Shown piece by piece: positions 1 to 4,624 of a DNA stretch of 5,427 nt (positions are counted from its first letter, which is position 1; the number at the start of each line of letters is the position of its first letter). Both the position numbers and the translations under genes were made by a program. The notes under the pieces were generated by a model. That model saw nothing but the letters and a program-made list of their open reading frames with translations, had not been told where the DNA came from and did not search any database. The stretch covers positions 1 to 5,427 of the forward strand of contig CAJOOL010000092.1 of the NCBI GenBank assembly GCA_905236115.1, given 5' to 3'. The stretch comes from an uncultured Endomicrobiia bacterium. Lineage in GTDB: Bacteria; Elusimicrobiota; Endomicrobiia; Endomicrobiales; Endomicrobiaceae.

Positions 1-6
1 AAGTTT

Positions 7-43
7 GTCATCCCCGAATGCCTCTGTCGGGGATCTCGCAGTT
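7..43 (+). repeat. REP-like palindrome, GTCATCCCCGA type
   Basis: A 37-nt unit with 8-bp arms ATCCCCGA (10-17) and TCGGGGAT (27-34). It matches the unit at 2256-2292 at every position except a 4-nt segment of the loop. It belongs to a group of units in this window that all begin GTCAT and fold into short GC-rich hairpins in otherwise AT-rich DNA. No coding role is seen. Confidence 0.85.
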
Positions 44-51
44 CAGTCGTT

Positions 52-82
52 GTCATCCCGCACTACGATGCGGTATCCCGTC
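52..82 (+). repeat. REP-like palindrome, GTCATCCCGCA type
   Basis: This unit starts GTCATCCCGCA and has arms ATCCCGCA (55-62) and TGCGGTAT (69-76) with one mismatch, so it looks slightly decayed. It sits 8 nt after the previous unit and 6 nt before the next, giving a tandem mosaic of three different modules. Confidence 0.75.
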
Positions 83-88
83 GTTTCC

Positions 89-118
89 GTCATTGCGAGT
101 GTCAACGAAGCAATCTTG
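89..118 (+). repeat. REP-like unit, GTCATTGCGAG type, shortened
   Basis: It carries the outer arms ATTGC (92-96) and GCAAT (110-114) of the GTCATTGCGAGG...GAAGCAATCTT element. The inner GC-rich hairpin found in the copies at 2201-2244 and 5282-5324 is replaced here by a short unpaired segment. A further ACGTCATTGCC string at 168-178 lies inside the start of the next gene and may be another fragment. Confidence 0.7.
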
Positions 119-152
119 CTGTTTATTATATATTTGAAAATATTTGAAAAAA

Positions 153-749
153 ATGAAAAAACAAAAAACGTCATTGCCAAAAAATAATTCTTTTCCCTCG
201 CCCGCCCTGTTCCTTGACAGAGACGGAACAATAAACCACGATAAAAATTATCTCAGTGACGAAAAGGATTTGAAACTTTATAAAAATATAGAAAAGCCTT
301 TAATCAAAATCCGCAAGGCCGGTTTTAAAATAGTTATCGTAACCAATCAGTCCGGCATTGCAAGAAAATTTTTTACATTAACGAAATTAAAAAAAATAAA
401 TTCTACGCTTGTTGATATGTTAAAAAGTTTAAACGTAAAAGTTGACGGCGTTTATTTCTGCCCGCACTTGGGTGACGAATGCAGCTGCCGAAAGCCCAAA
501 CCGGGTATGGCGTTTCAGGCGGCAAAAGATTTGAATATAGATTTGAAAAATTCTTATATGATAGGCGACAGCATCAGAGATTATCTTTTCGGTTATAATT
601 TCGGGGGAAAAGGTATTTTGGTTCTTACAGGCCACGGCAGAAAGCAGGCAGAAAAAATAAAAGACGAAAAACAAAAACCGCTTGCCGTCGCAAAAAATTT
701 ATCCCAAGCCGTGAACTTTATTCTGGAAGTTGAAAGGTTGAATGGTTGA
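153..749 (+). CDS. gmhB: HAD-IIIA phosphatase, D,D-heptose 1,7-bisphosphate 7-phosphatase type (GmhB/HisB-N family)
   Basis: A 198-residue cytoplasmic HAD phosphatase. In GmhB proteins the reaction removes the 7-phosphate of D-glycero-D-manno-heptose 1,7-bisphosphate on the way to ADP-heptose for LPS core. Visible motifs are LDRDGT (nucleophile D22 and acid/base D24), TNQSG (64-68), the zinc-loop residues C103, H105, C110 and C112, then RKPKPGM (113-119) and GDSIRD (138-143). The length fits GmhB. The histidinol-phosphatase half of HisB shares these motifs, so substrate is inferred. ATG 153 is chosen over an in-frame TTG at 144, though neither has a clear Shine-Dalgarno. About 15 residues before the first strand are extra for the family and contain an ACGTCATTGCC string like the nearby repeats. 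The C-terminus and stop codon lie inside an octamer repeat tract. Confidence 0.88.
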   Translation: MKKQKTSLPKNNSFPSPALFLDRDGTINHDKNYLSDEKDLKLYKNIEKPLIKIRKAGFKIVIVTNQSGIARKFFTLTKLKKINSTLVDMLKSLNVKVDGVYFCPHLGDECSCRKPKPGMAFQAAKDLNIDLKNSYMIGDSIRDYLFGYNFGGKGILVLTGHGRKQAEKIKDEKQKPLAVAKNLSQAVNFILEVERLNG

Positions 750-759
750 AAAGTTTGGT
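728..759 (+). repeat. Octamer GTTGAA tandem repeat, four units
   Basis: Four 8-nt units in phase: AGTTGAAA, GGTTGAAT, GGTTGAAA, AGTTTGGT. The gmhB stop codon (747-749) lies in the third unit, and the tract runs up to the Shine-Dalgarno of the next gene. Similar tracts occur at 2301-2324, 3180-3227 and 5348-5363. Eight is not a multiple of three, so changes in unit number would change the GmhB C-terminus. Confidence 0.75.
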
Positions 760-769
760 AAGGTTTATC

Positions 770-1522
770 ATGAAAAAATTCTTAATTTTTGTTTTAATCA
801 TTTTGTTTTCTCTTACCGCAGGCCTTTCTGCGGAAACTTTCCAATGGCGTAAAATGAAAGGAAATCTTCCCGAAAAAGAAAACCTCATTTTTAATGTTTA
901 TTGGAAGTTTGTTAAAGTAGGCGAAGCCACATTGGAAATAAGAGGCTTTGAAGAAGTCAACGGAAGAACCGCATATCACATTTATTCGGAGGCAAACTCC
1001 GCTCCTTTTTTTGATGCATTTTTTAAAGTCAGAGACAGAAACCAGTCTTGGATGGATGTTGAAAGTTTATGTTCCTTAAGATATTTAATTAACATTTCCG
1101 AGGGCGGTTGGAAGAAATACGAACAGCTTGACTTTGACCATAAAAATCAAAGATACACTTTGGATGACGACGGCACTCTCAAATACGGCGATACCGTCCG
1201 CTGGGTGCAGGATGTAATTTCTTCTTTATATTTTTTCAGAACGCTTGATTTGGAAGTCGGCAAAGAATATGTTTTTGAAGCCCATTCGGGCAAAGATACG
1301 TGGCCTTTAAAAACCAAAGTTTTAAGTAAAGAAAAAGTGAAAGTTCCCGCAGGCGAGTTTGACTGTTTGGTGCTTCAGCCGTTTGTCAGGGAAGATGCCG
1401 GAATTTTTAAAGCCAAAGGCAAGTTGAAAGTCTGGGTTACCGACGACGAAAACAAAATGCCTGTAAAAATGAAGTCCAAAATTCCCGTCGGTTCCATATC
1501 TGCCGAACTGTCGGAGTTTTAA
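770..1522 (+). CDS. Exported DUF3108 family protein
   Basis: A 250-residue protein with a Sec signal peptide: Lys at 2-3, a hydrophobic core at about 4-17 and likely cleavage after LSA (residue 21). The rest matches my memory of DUF3108 (PF11306), a family of periplasmic or outer-membrane-associated beta-rich proteins without a settled role. Supporting segments are VKVGEATLEI (48-57), AYHIYSEANSAPFFDAFFKVRDR (69-91, given as landmarks), QDVISSLYFFRTLDL (147-161), VPAGEFDCLVLQP (192-204) and the C-terminal GKLKVWVTDDENKMPVK region with IPVGSI. ATG 770 is chosen because AAGG lies 6 nt upstream and the signal peptide then starts correctly; an in-frame TTG at 746 overlaps the gmhB stop. It is probably cotranscribed with gmhB, 20 bp away, which suggests an envelope function. 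Confidence 0.88.
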   Translation: MKKFLIFVLIILFSLTAGLSAETFQWRKMKGNLPEKENLIFNVYWKFVKVGEATLEIRGFEEVNGRTAYHIYSEANSAPFFDAFFKVRDRNQSWMDVESLCSLRYLINISEGGWKKYEQLDFDHKNQRYTLDDDGTLKYGDTVRWVQDVISSLYFFRTLDLEVGKEYVFEAHSGKDTWPLKTKVLSKEKVKVPAGEFDCLVLQPFVREDAGIFKAKGKLKVWVTDDENKMPVKMKSKIPVGSISAELSEF

Positions 1523-1562
1523 AAGTTGTCGGTTTTTTTCTCTAAATTCGCCGGAACTTTTT
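1521..1562. terminator. Bidirectional terminator between convergent genes
   Basis: AAAAGTT (1521-1527) pairs with AACTTTT (1555-1561), and CGG (1530-1532) pairs with CCG (1551-1553) across a small internal loop. The element fills the 44-bp gap between the convergent DUF3108 and XRE genes. The stem is modest and the loop is long, so this is a reasonable but not strong call. Confidence 0.45.
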
Positions 1563-1566
1563 ACGG

Positions 1567-1923
1567 TTAATTTTTCTCAATCTTTATTTTTATCAGTTCC
1601 AGTTCCGTTTCAATACGTTTTATTTTTTCTTCCAGAAATTTATTTTTTTCGTTCAGCAGTTTTATTTCCGAATTTACGTTTTTGTCTTTTATTTCCGTTT
1701 CGTTTTTTTCCGAAAATTCTTCAATAAAATAATTTATCGGCACATCCAGAATTTCCGCCACTTTTCTTATGGAATCAAGCGTCGGAACAAATCTTCCCGT
1801 AGTCCAAAAACTTATCCTTTGCTGAACCACCCCGAGCTTTTCGGCCAATTCTTTCTGCGTAATATTTTTTTCATACAAAACTTTTCTTAATTGTCTGCTG
1901 AAAAAAGTCTTTTTATTTTCCAT
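1567..1923 (-). CDS. XRE-family HTH transcriptional regulator with C-terminal coiled coil (cassette 1)
   Basis: A 118-residue DNA-binding protein. Residues 10-66 form a Cro/C1-type five-helix HTH with LRKVLYEKNITQKELAEKLG and recognition helix VVQQRISFW (32-40), ending in the typical DVPINYFIEE. Residues 85-117 are a Lys/Glu-rich predicted coiled coil, probably for oligomerisation. There is no peptidase, sensor or toxin domain. It is 46% identical over the first 69 residues, without gaps, to the regulator at 4625-5017, but their C-terminal parts diverge. AAGGG lies 12 nt before the ATG, a long spacing. It faces a + strand promoter whose -10 region and predicted start are covered by an inverted repeat, so I infer that it represses that promoter and perhaps its own. 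Confidence 0.92.
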   Translation of the reverse strand: MENKKTFFSRQLRKVLYEKNITQKELAEKLGVVQQRISFWTTGRFVPTLDSIRKVAEILDVPINYFIEEFSEKNETEIKDKNVNSEIKLLNEKNKFLEEKIKRIETELELIKIKIEKN

Positions 1924-1938
1924 AAAAAATAAAAGCCC

Positions 1939-1967
1939 TTGATTTTTTTGTCGTTATATGTTAAAAT
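1939..1967 (+). promoter_or_regulatory. Sigma70-like promoter for RNA element 1
   Basis: The -35 is TTGATT (1939-1944), then a 17-bp spacer, then -10 TAAAAT (1962-1967) preceded by TGT, an extended -10. Predicted start is about 1974. It fires away from the XRE gene, and its -35 is the complement of that gene's CAAGGG ribosome-binding region. The same geometry recurs at 5049-5077. Confidence 0.7.
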
Positions 1968-2011
1968 CTATCTTAGGATAGATTTGTAAAGTTTATAAAT
2001 CTACTCTAAGG
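1964..2011. promoter_or_regulatory. Inverted-repeat operator, probable XRE binding site (cassette 1)
   Basis: Perfect 9-bp arms AAATCTATC (1964-1972) and GATAGATTT (1977-1985) are separated by TTAG and centred on the predicted RNA start. A third half-site, AAATCTA (1997-2003), lies 33 bp (about three helical turns) after the first. An XRE bound here would block the -10 and start of the + promoter. Assignment to the adjacent regulator is inferred from position. Confidence 0.65.
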
Positions 2012-2166
2012 TTGTTAAATAAAAATAAAATAAATAAAAGCCGAGCGGGCTGTTTTGGCACACCGCCAAAGCATAGCACAGTTTGAAAAAAGATAAATAC
2101 TTTTCGCTGAGCGTTTATCTCTCGGCGATTATACAAAATCGTTCTTTAAAAAGCAACAATTTGTAT
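1974..2166 (+). ncRNA. Candidate structured RNA 1, paralogous to RNA 2
   Basis: No supported reading frame is present, but the region shares ordered blocks with 5084-5256: AAGCCGAGCG, CATAGCA, AAAAAAGATAAA, TTTATCT, CTCGGCGA and TATACAAAATCG. Predicted pairings: GCCGAG (2040-2045) with CTCGGC (2121-2126) closes the core; TTTGGC (2054-2059) pairs with GCCAAA (2065-2070); AGATAAA (2091-2097) pairs with TTTATCT (2114-2120); and ATACAAA (2131-2137) pairs with TTTGTAT (2160-2166). The ends are approximate and no convincing terminator follows, so transcription could continue into the pilin gene. I do not recognise the family. It may be a trans-acting RNA controlled by the neighbouring repressor. 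Confidence 0.55.
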
Positions 2167-2200
2167 TATTTGTCGTTGCCGTTCGCTGTTGTCCGTTGCC

Positions 2201-2244
2201 GTCATTGCGAGGAAGCTTGCAAAGCAAGCGACGAAGCAATCTTG
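2201..2244 (+). repeat. REP-like palindrome, GTCATTGCGAGG type, intact
   Basis: A nested hairpin: outer arms ATTGC (2204-2208) and GCAAT (2236-2240), inner arms GCTTGC (2215-2220) and GCAAGC (2224-2229) around an AAA loop. Units of this general form occur in many unrelated bacterial genomes. It follows RNA element 1 just as 5282-5324 follows RNA element 2. Confidence 0.8.
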
Positions 2245-2255
2245 CCGTTCCGTCT

Positions 2256-2292
2256 GTCATCCCCGAATGTTGTTGTCGGGGATCTCGCAGTT
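2256..2292 (+). repeat. REP-like palindrome, GTCATCCCCGA type
   Basis: A second copy of the 7-43 unit, with identical ATCCCCGA/TCGGGGAT arms and the same trailing CTCGCAGTT. Only four loop bases differ. Confidence 0.85.
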
Positions 2293-2300
2293 GGAACGAC

Positions 2301-2324
2301 TGTTGAATGGTTGAAAAGTTGAAA
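2301..2324 (+). repeat. Octamer GTTGAA tandem repeat, three units
   Basis: Units TGTTGAAT, GGTTGAAA and AGTTGAAA in 8-nt phase, starting 9 nt after a REP-like unit. A 6-bp hairpin CCGAGG (2347-2352) / CCTCGG (2359-2364) lies between this tract and the pilin start. No U-run follows that hairpin, so I do not call it a terminator. Confidence 0.7.
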
Positions 2325-2399
2325 ACTGCAACGGCGAAAGAGGAACCCGAGGGGTTAGCCTCGGATAATATAAAAATAAAAAACAAAAGGAGAAAAACT

Positions 2400-2951
2400 A
2401 TGAAAAAATTAAAACAGATGTATAGATGTATTGAAGAATTGAAGTATGGAAACGGCAAAACGACGGGATGCCCGACAAAAACACTCGGGCATGACAGACG
2501 GTATGGTTTTACTCTTGTTGAGTTGGTCATTACAATCGCCATTGTCATTATTCTTTCGGTAATTTCAGTTCCGATTTACAGGGGATACGTTGATAAGGCC
2601 AAAATGGCTGAGGGATATGCTTTATTGGGAGTGATACTTTCTGCTCAAAAAACTTATTATTCGGAATACGGGAACTTCTTACATTTTAACAAGTCAGCTC
2701 CTGTTATAGAAAGCAGCATTCAGAATTCAAGAACTGCATATAGTCCTGTCTTAGGGATAGACGCAAGAGGTAATAAGTATTTTACTGTATTTCATGGAGG
2801 CTCTGGAGGAGAAGGAGATTATAAACTTATGTTTAGTGCGGCTGTATTTAAACCTGAAGAATTAAGTGGTAACGGTAAGAACAGAATAAATATGTATTAT
2901 AATATTGAAAGCGGTTCTACAATTTTTGAAAGTTTTTATGCCCTTAGTTGA
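2400..2951 (+). CDS. Type IV pilin-like protein with unusually long leader
   Basis: A 183-residue prepilin-like protein. The prepilin peptidase site is RYG^FTLVE (cut after G36), with Glu at mature position 5 and a hydrophobic helix VELVITIAIVIILSVISVPIY (about 40-60), the usual N-terminal spine of pilins and pseudopilins. The mature part is about 147 residues. Its C-terminal globular region has no Cys pair, so a disulfide-bonded D-loop is absent. ATG 2400 is chosen because AGGAG (2388-2392) lies 7 nt upstream; the frame is open back to 2307 but that part is repeat sequence. The 36-residue leader is far longer than the usual 5-10 residues, because it contains a 57-bp in-frame REP-like insertion. 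No assembly genes are nearby, so its role as major pilin, minor pilin or type II secretion pseudopilin cannot be decided. Confidence 0.88.
   Translation: MKKLKQMYRCIEELKYGNGKTTGCPTKTLGHDRRYGFTLVELVITIAIVIILSVISVPIYRGYVDKAKMAEGYALLGVILSAQKTYYSEYGNFLHFNKSAPVIESSIQNSRTAYSPVLGIDARGNKYFTVFHGGSGGEGDYKLMFSAAVFKPEELSGNGKNRINMYYNIESGSTIFESFYALS
2444..2506 (-). repeat. REP-like element inserted in the pilin leader, with flanking GTATGG repeats
   Basis: On the minus strand this reads GTCATGCCCGAGTG...TGTCGGGCATCCCGTC, the same layout as the units at 7-43 and 2256-2292. Its arms are ATGCCCGA (2468-2475) and TCGGGCAT (2485-2492). Exact GTATGG copies flank it at 2444-2449 and 2501-2506. One copy plus the element is 57 bp, or 19 codons, so the reading frame is kept. 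It encodes the low-complexity leader residues between K-Y-G and the R-Y-G before the cleavage site. Confidence 0.75.
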
Positions 2952-2992
2952 AAACATTTTATATCACTGTTAATTTTAAACTTTGCCGTAAA

Positions 2993-3021
2993 TTGAAACT
3001 TTTTATTACTTTAATTATACA
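2993..3021 (+). promoter_or_regulatory. Possible promoter for RNA element 3
   Basis: TTGAAA (2993-2998), a 17-bp spacer and TATACA (3016-3021) give a predicted start near 3028. Three TTTACT strings follow at 3026-3031, 3055-3060 and 3067-3072 and could be half-sites. The DNA is very AT-rich here, so chance matches are likely. Confidence 0.4.
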
Positions 3022-3027
3022 AAATTT

Positions 3028-3176
3028 TACTGAAATAAAAATAATTGCCACATTTTTACTTAAAAATTTACTACAATAAAAAATTATAAAACAGGATTGC
3101 CTCATAGCAGCAGTCCGAAAAAAACGAGCAGAGGAATTTTTTCTAAAAAATTTTCTTCTGTTCGTTTCATTTTTAA
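3028..3176 (+). ncRNA. Possible third, solo RNA element related to RNA 1 and RNA 2
   Basis: GGATTGC (3094-3100) pairs with GCAGTCC (3110-3116) and presents a loop ending CATAGCA. RNA 2 has the same CATAGCAGCA string closing a GTGC/GCAC stem. As in RNA 1 and 2, an A-run then follows and a second hairpin comes next (3122-3167). The outer GCCGAG/CTCGGC closing stem is missing and there is no adjacent XRE gene. The similarity is short, so this could be chance or a degraded copy. Confidence 0.35.
3122..3176. terminator. Long hairpin, probable bidirectional terminator
   Basis: AAACGAGCAGA (3122-3132) pairs with TCTGTTCGTTT (3157-3167) with one G-U pair, and AATTTTTT (3135-3142) pairs with AAAAAATT (3145-3152) inside it. 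The + side is followed by CATTTTT and the minus side runs into seven Ts, so it could end transcription from either direction. It lies between the pilin gene and the minus-strand small gene. Confidence 0.6.
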
Positions 3177-3179
3177 ACC

Positions 3180-3227
3180 ATTAAACTATCAAACCTTTCA
3201 GCTGTTCAGCTATTCAACTCTTCAACT
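3180..3227 (-). repeat. Octamer GTTGAA tandem repeat, six units
   Basis: Read on the minus strand the units are AGTTGAAG, AGTTGAAT, AGCTGAAC, AGCTGAAA, GGTTTGAT and AGTTTAAT, a strict 8-nt period with growing divergence. The tract starts 4 nt after the stop codon of the small minus-strand gene. Confidence 0.75.
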
Positions 3228-3231
3228 TTCT

Positions 3232-3387
3232 TCAATACGCATACTGATATTGTTGCACAGATTTAGGTTTATATTCTTCTTTTAATCTTTTTAAAGCTTT
3301 ACGCACTATAACACTATAGCCGATATCCAGTTTAGAAAACCACTTAAAATATAAATTTGTATATTTAAAATAACATAATTCTTTCAT
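3232..3387 (-). CDS. Small protein of unknown function, 51 residues
   Basis: A reading frame from ATG (complement of 3385-3387) to TGA (complement of 3232-3234). The product is basic and aromatic, starting MKELCYFKYTNLYFKWFSKL and ending in a helix-like GYSVIVRKALKRLKEEYK. That helix recalls ribbon-helix-helix antitoxins, but this is only a visual impression. A good minus-strand promoter ends 6 nt before the ATG, so the mRNA may be leaderless. Upstream in the same frame, an AAGGAG (complement of 3458-3463) precedes a TTG codon and a short MTYAMSVCLDKM peptide that ends at a TAG. The gene could therefore be the intact tail of a broken, longer antitoxin-like gene. The octamer tract at its 3' end resembles that at other gene ends. 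Confidence 0.45.
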   Translation of the reverse strand: MKELCYFKYTNLYFKWFSKLDIGYSVIVRKALKRLKEEYKPKSVQQYQYAY

Positions 3388-3393
3388 GCTTAT

Positions 3394-3422
3394 ATTGTAT
3401 GATATAATCTACATTTTGTCAA
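3394..3422 (-). promoter_or_regulatory. Strong sigma70-like promoter for the small minus-strand gene
   Basis: On the minus strand: -35 TTGACA-like (complement of 3417-3422, reading TTGACA), a 17-bp spacer, and -10 TACAAT (complement of 3394-3399). The predicted start falls at or within a base or two of the ATG at 3387. Confidence 0.6.
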
Positions 3423-3472
3423 GACAGACAGACATAGCATAGGTCAACTTTCTTTATCTCCTTTCTTAAAAA

Positions 3473-3481
3473 TGCTACAAT
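3473..3481 (+). promoter_or_regulatory. Extended -10 promoter for the GNAT-surE operon
   Basis: TGC followed by TACAAT (3476-3481) is an extended -10. The -35 position holds only a weak TTTATC (3453-3458). The predicted start near 3488 leaves a leader of about 24 nt carrying GGAG before the ATG at 3512. Confidence 0.5.
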
Positions 3482-3511
3482 ATTTCTTATAATTTTTTAT
3501 CGGAGAGAATA

Positions 3512-3838
3512 ATGATTGAAAGAGAAGAACATGAAAATCAAATATCAATAGTTTTTGAAGAAAACGCAAACAGAAGTGCCGCGTATAAGGACGGAAAATT
3601 AATTGGCGAATGTGAATTTGAGGTGTCGGGTAAAATATGGACTATCGTTCATACGGGAGTTCGTCCTGCATATCAAGGGCAGGGTATCGCCAAAAAGTTA
3701 TTAAAAAAAGTTATAGACGAAGCTCGTGCCAAGCAGATAAAAATAATTCCTCTTTGCTCTTATGCCGATAAAATTATGACAGAAAAAGAAGAATATAAAG
3801 ACGTGCTAAAGAATATAAAACAGGATATAATAAGATAA
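3512..3838 (+). CDS. Short GNAT-like N-acetyltransferase, YjdJ/COG2388 type
   Basis: A 108-residue cytoplasmic protein with one compact GNAT-like fold. The acetyl-CoA loop is RPAYQGQGIAKKLL (51-64), preceded by the strand TIVHTGV (44-50) and followed by a helix and the strand IKIIPLCSYADKIM (76-89). This order and the small size match the Gcn5-related family PF14542, found as stand-alone proteins with unknown acceptor substrate. GGAG lies 6 nt before the ATG. The stop overlaps the surE start in TAATG, so the two genes are translationally coupled. No functional link between them is known to me. Confidence 0.85.
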   Translation: MIEREEHENQISIVFEENANRSAAYKDGKLIGECEFEVSGKIWTIVHTGVRPAYQGQGIAKKLLKKVIDEARAKQIKIIPLCSYADKIMTEKEEYKDVLKNIKQDIIR

Positions 3839-4587
3839 TGAAATACAATATTTTAATTTCCAACGATGACGGAATAAACGGAGCAGGGTTAGAACCGTTA
3901 ATAAACGAACTGAAAAAAATTGCCGGTATTTTTGTGGTGGTTTCCGACAAAGAAATGTCGGGAACATCTCAATCCATACATTTAAAAAAATATCTTAAAC
4001 TTGAAAAAATTAAAAAAAATATTTTTGTTCTGTCCGGTGCAACGCCTGCCGACTGCGTAAAATATGCACTGTATTCTTTCTTCAAAAATAAAATTGATTT
4101 GGTAATTTCCGGCATTAACACTTGTGCCAATCTTGCACAGGATGTTGTTTATTCCGGAACGGTTGCAGCCGCACGCGAGGGAGCATATCTGGGAGTGCCG
4201 TCGCTGGCAGTATCGGCTGTTGACGAAAACAATCCGTGTTATAAGCAGGCGGCGTGTGCCGTTTCAAAAATAGCTCAAGAAATTTTGAAAACCGAGAAAA
4301 AAGGACGTCCAGCTTTATGTCTGAATATCAATATCCCGCCGAAATATAAAGGGATAAAAATTGTTCCGTTAGGAACCAGACAATATGACGAAACGATAGT
4401 TGAAAAGAAAACAAAAAACGGAACTTATTATAAACTTGCAGGCAGATTTATTTCCGGCAAAAAGAACGGCATATCCGATATTGATGCAGTGGAGCAGGGA
4501 TATATTTCCGTCACACCGCTAAACTTAGACCAGACCGATTATGAAAGAATTAAAAACTTCCAAACGAAAATGAATAATTTTATGTAG
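3838..4587 (+). CDS. surE: 5'-nucleotidase / stationary-phase survival protein SurE
   Basis: A 249-residue, full-length cytoplasmic SurE that hydrolyses nucleoside 5'- and 3'-monophosphates and short polyphosphate with a divalent metal. Metal-site motifs are SNDDG (8-12, with D10 and D11), SGTSQSIHL (41-49) and SGIN (91-94). GATPADCV (67-74) and YSGTVAAAREG (105-115) are also family hallmarks. Between SGIN and YSGTV the usual glycines are replaced by C96 and A100, a mild departure. The start overlaps the last base of the GNAT gene. The 3' end converges on the second XRE gene, 37 bp away, and that gap is AT-rich with only a weak AAAAAT/ATTTTT pairing. Confidence 0.95.
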   Translation: MKYNILISNDDGINGAGLEPLINELKKIAGIFVVVSDKEMSGTSQSIHLKKYLKLEKIKKNIFVLSGATPADCVKYALYSFFKNKIDLVISGINTCANLAQDVVYSGTVAAAREGAYLGVPSLAVSAVDENNPCYKQAACAVSKIAQEILKTEKKGRPALCLNINIPPKYKGIKIVPLGTRQYDETIVEKKTKNGTYYKLAGRFISGKKNGISDIDAVEQGYISVTPLNLDQTDYERIKNFQTKMNNFM

Positions 4588-4624
4588 CTCAAAAAATACA
4601 AAAAGTTAAGAAAAATTTTATTTT

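Noticed and set aside
5..231. Short frames on both strands at the window start
   Set aside because: They lie across the REP-like mosaic and the start of gmhB and have no ribosome-binding site or recognisable product.
2040..2126. 5' leader riboswitch for the downstream pilin gene
   Set aside because: RNA 1 does point at the pilin gene, but paralogous RNA 2 points at a convergent gene end, so a cis leader role cannot explain both.
1974..2166. Retron or CRISPR tracrRNA interpretation of the RNA elements
   Set aside because: No reverse transcriptase, Cas protein or repeat array is nearby; the only linked gene is an XRE regulator.
2083..2322. 79-codon + strand frame starting at a TTG inside RNA element 1
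   Set aside because: It runs through two REP-like repeats. The matching part of RNA 2 aligns as a peptide (KKDK-FS...IQNR) but has no start codon after its upstream stop, and the two copies differ by non-triplet indels. RNA conservation explains the similarity better.
2307..2399. Upstream start for the pilin gene
   Set aside because: The frame is open but consists of octamer repeat and hairpin sequence. AGGAG 7 nt before ATG 2400 decides the start.
3180..3227. CRISPR array
   Set aside because: The repeat period is only 8 nt with no spacers of constant length, and no cas genes are present.
3097..3285. 62-codon + strand frame
   Set aside because: It is made of the terminator hairpin and the octamer tract, starts inside a predicted hairpin and overlaps the better supported small gene on the other strand.
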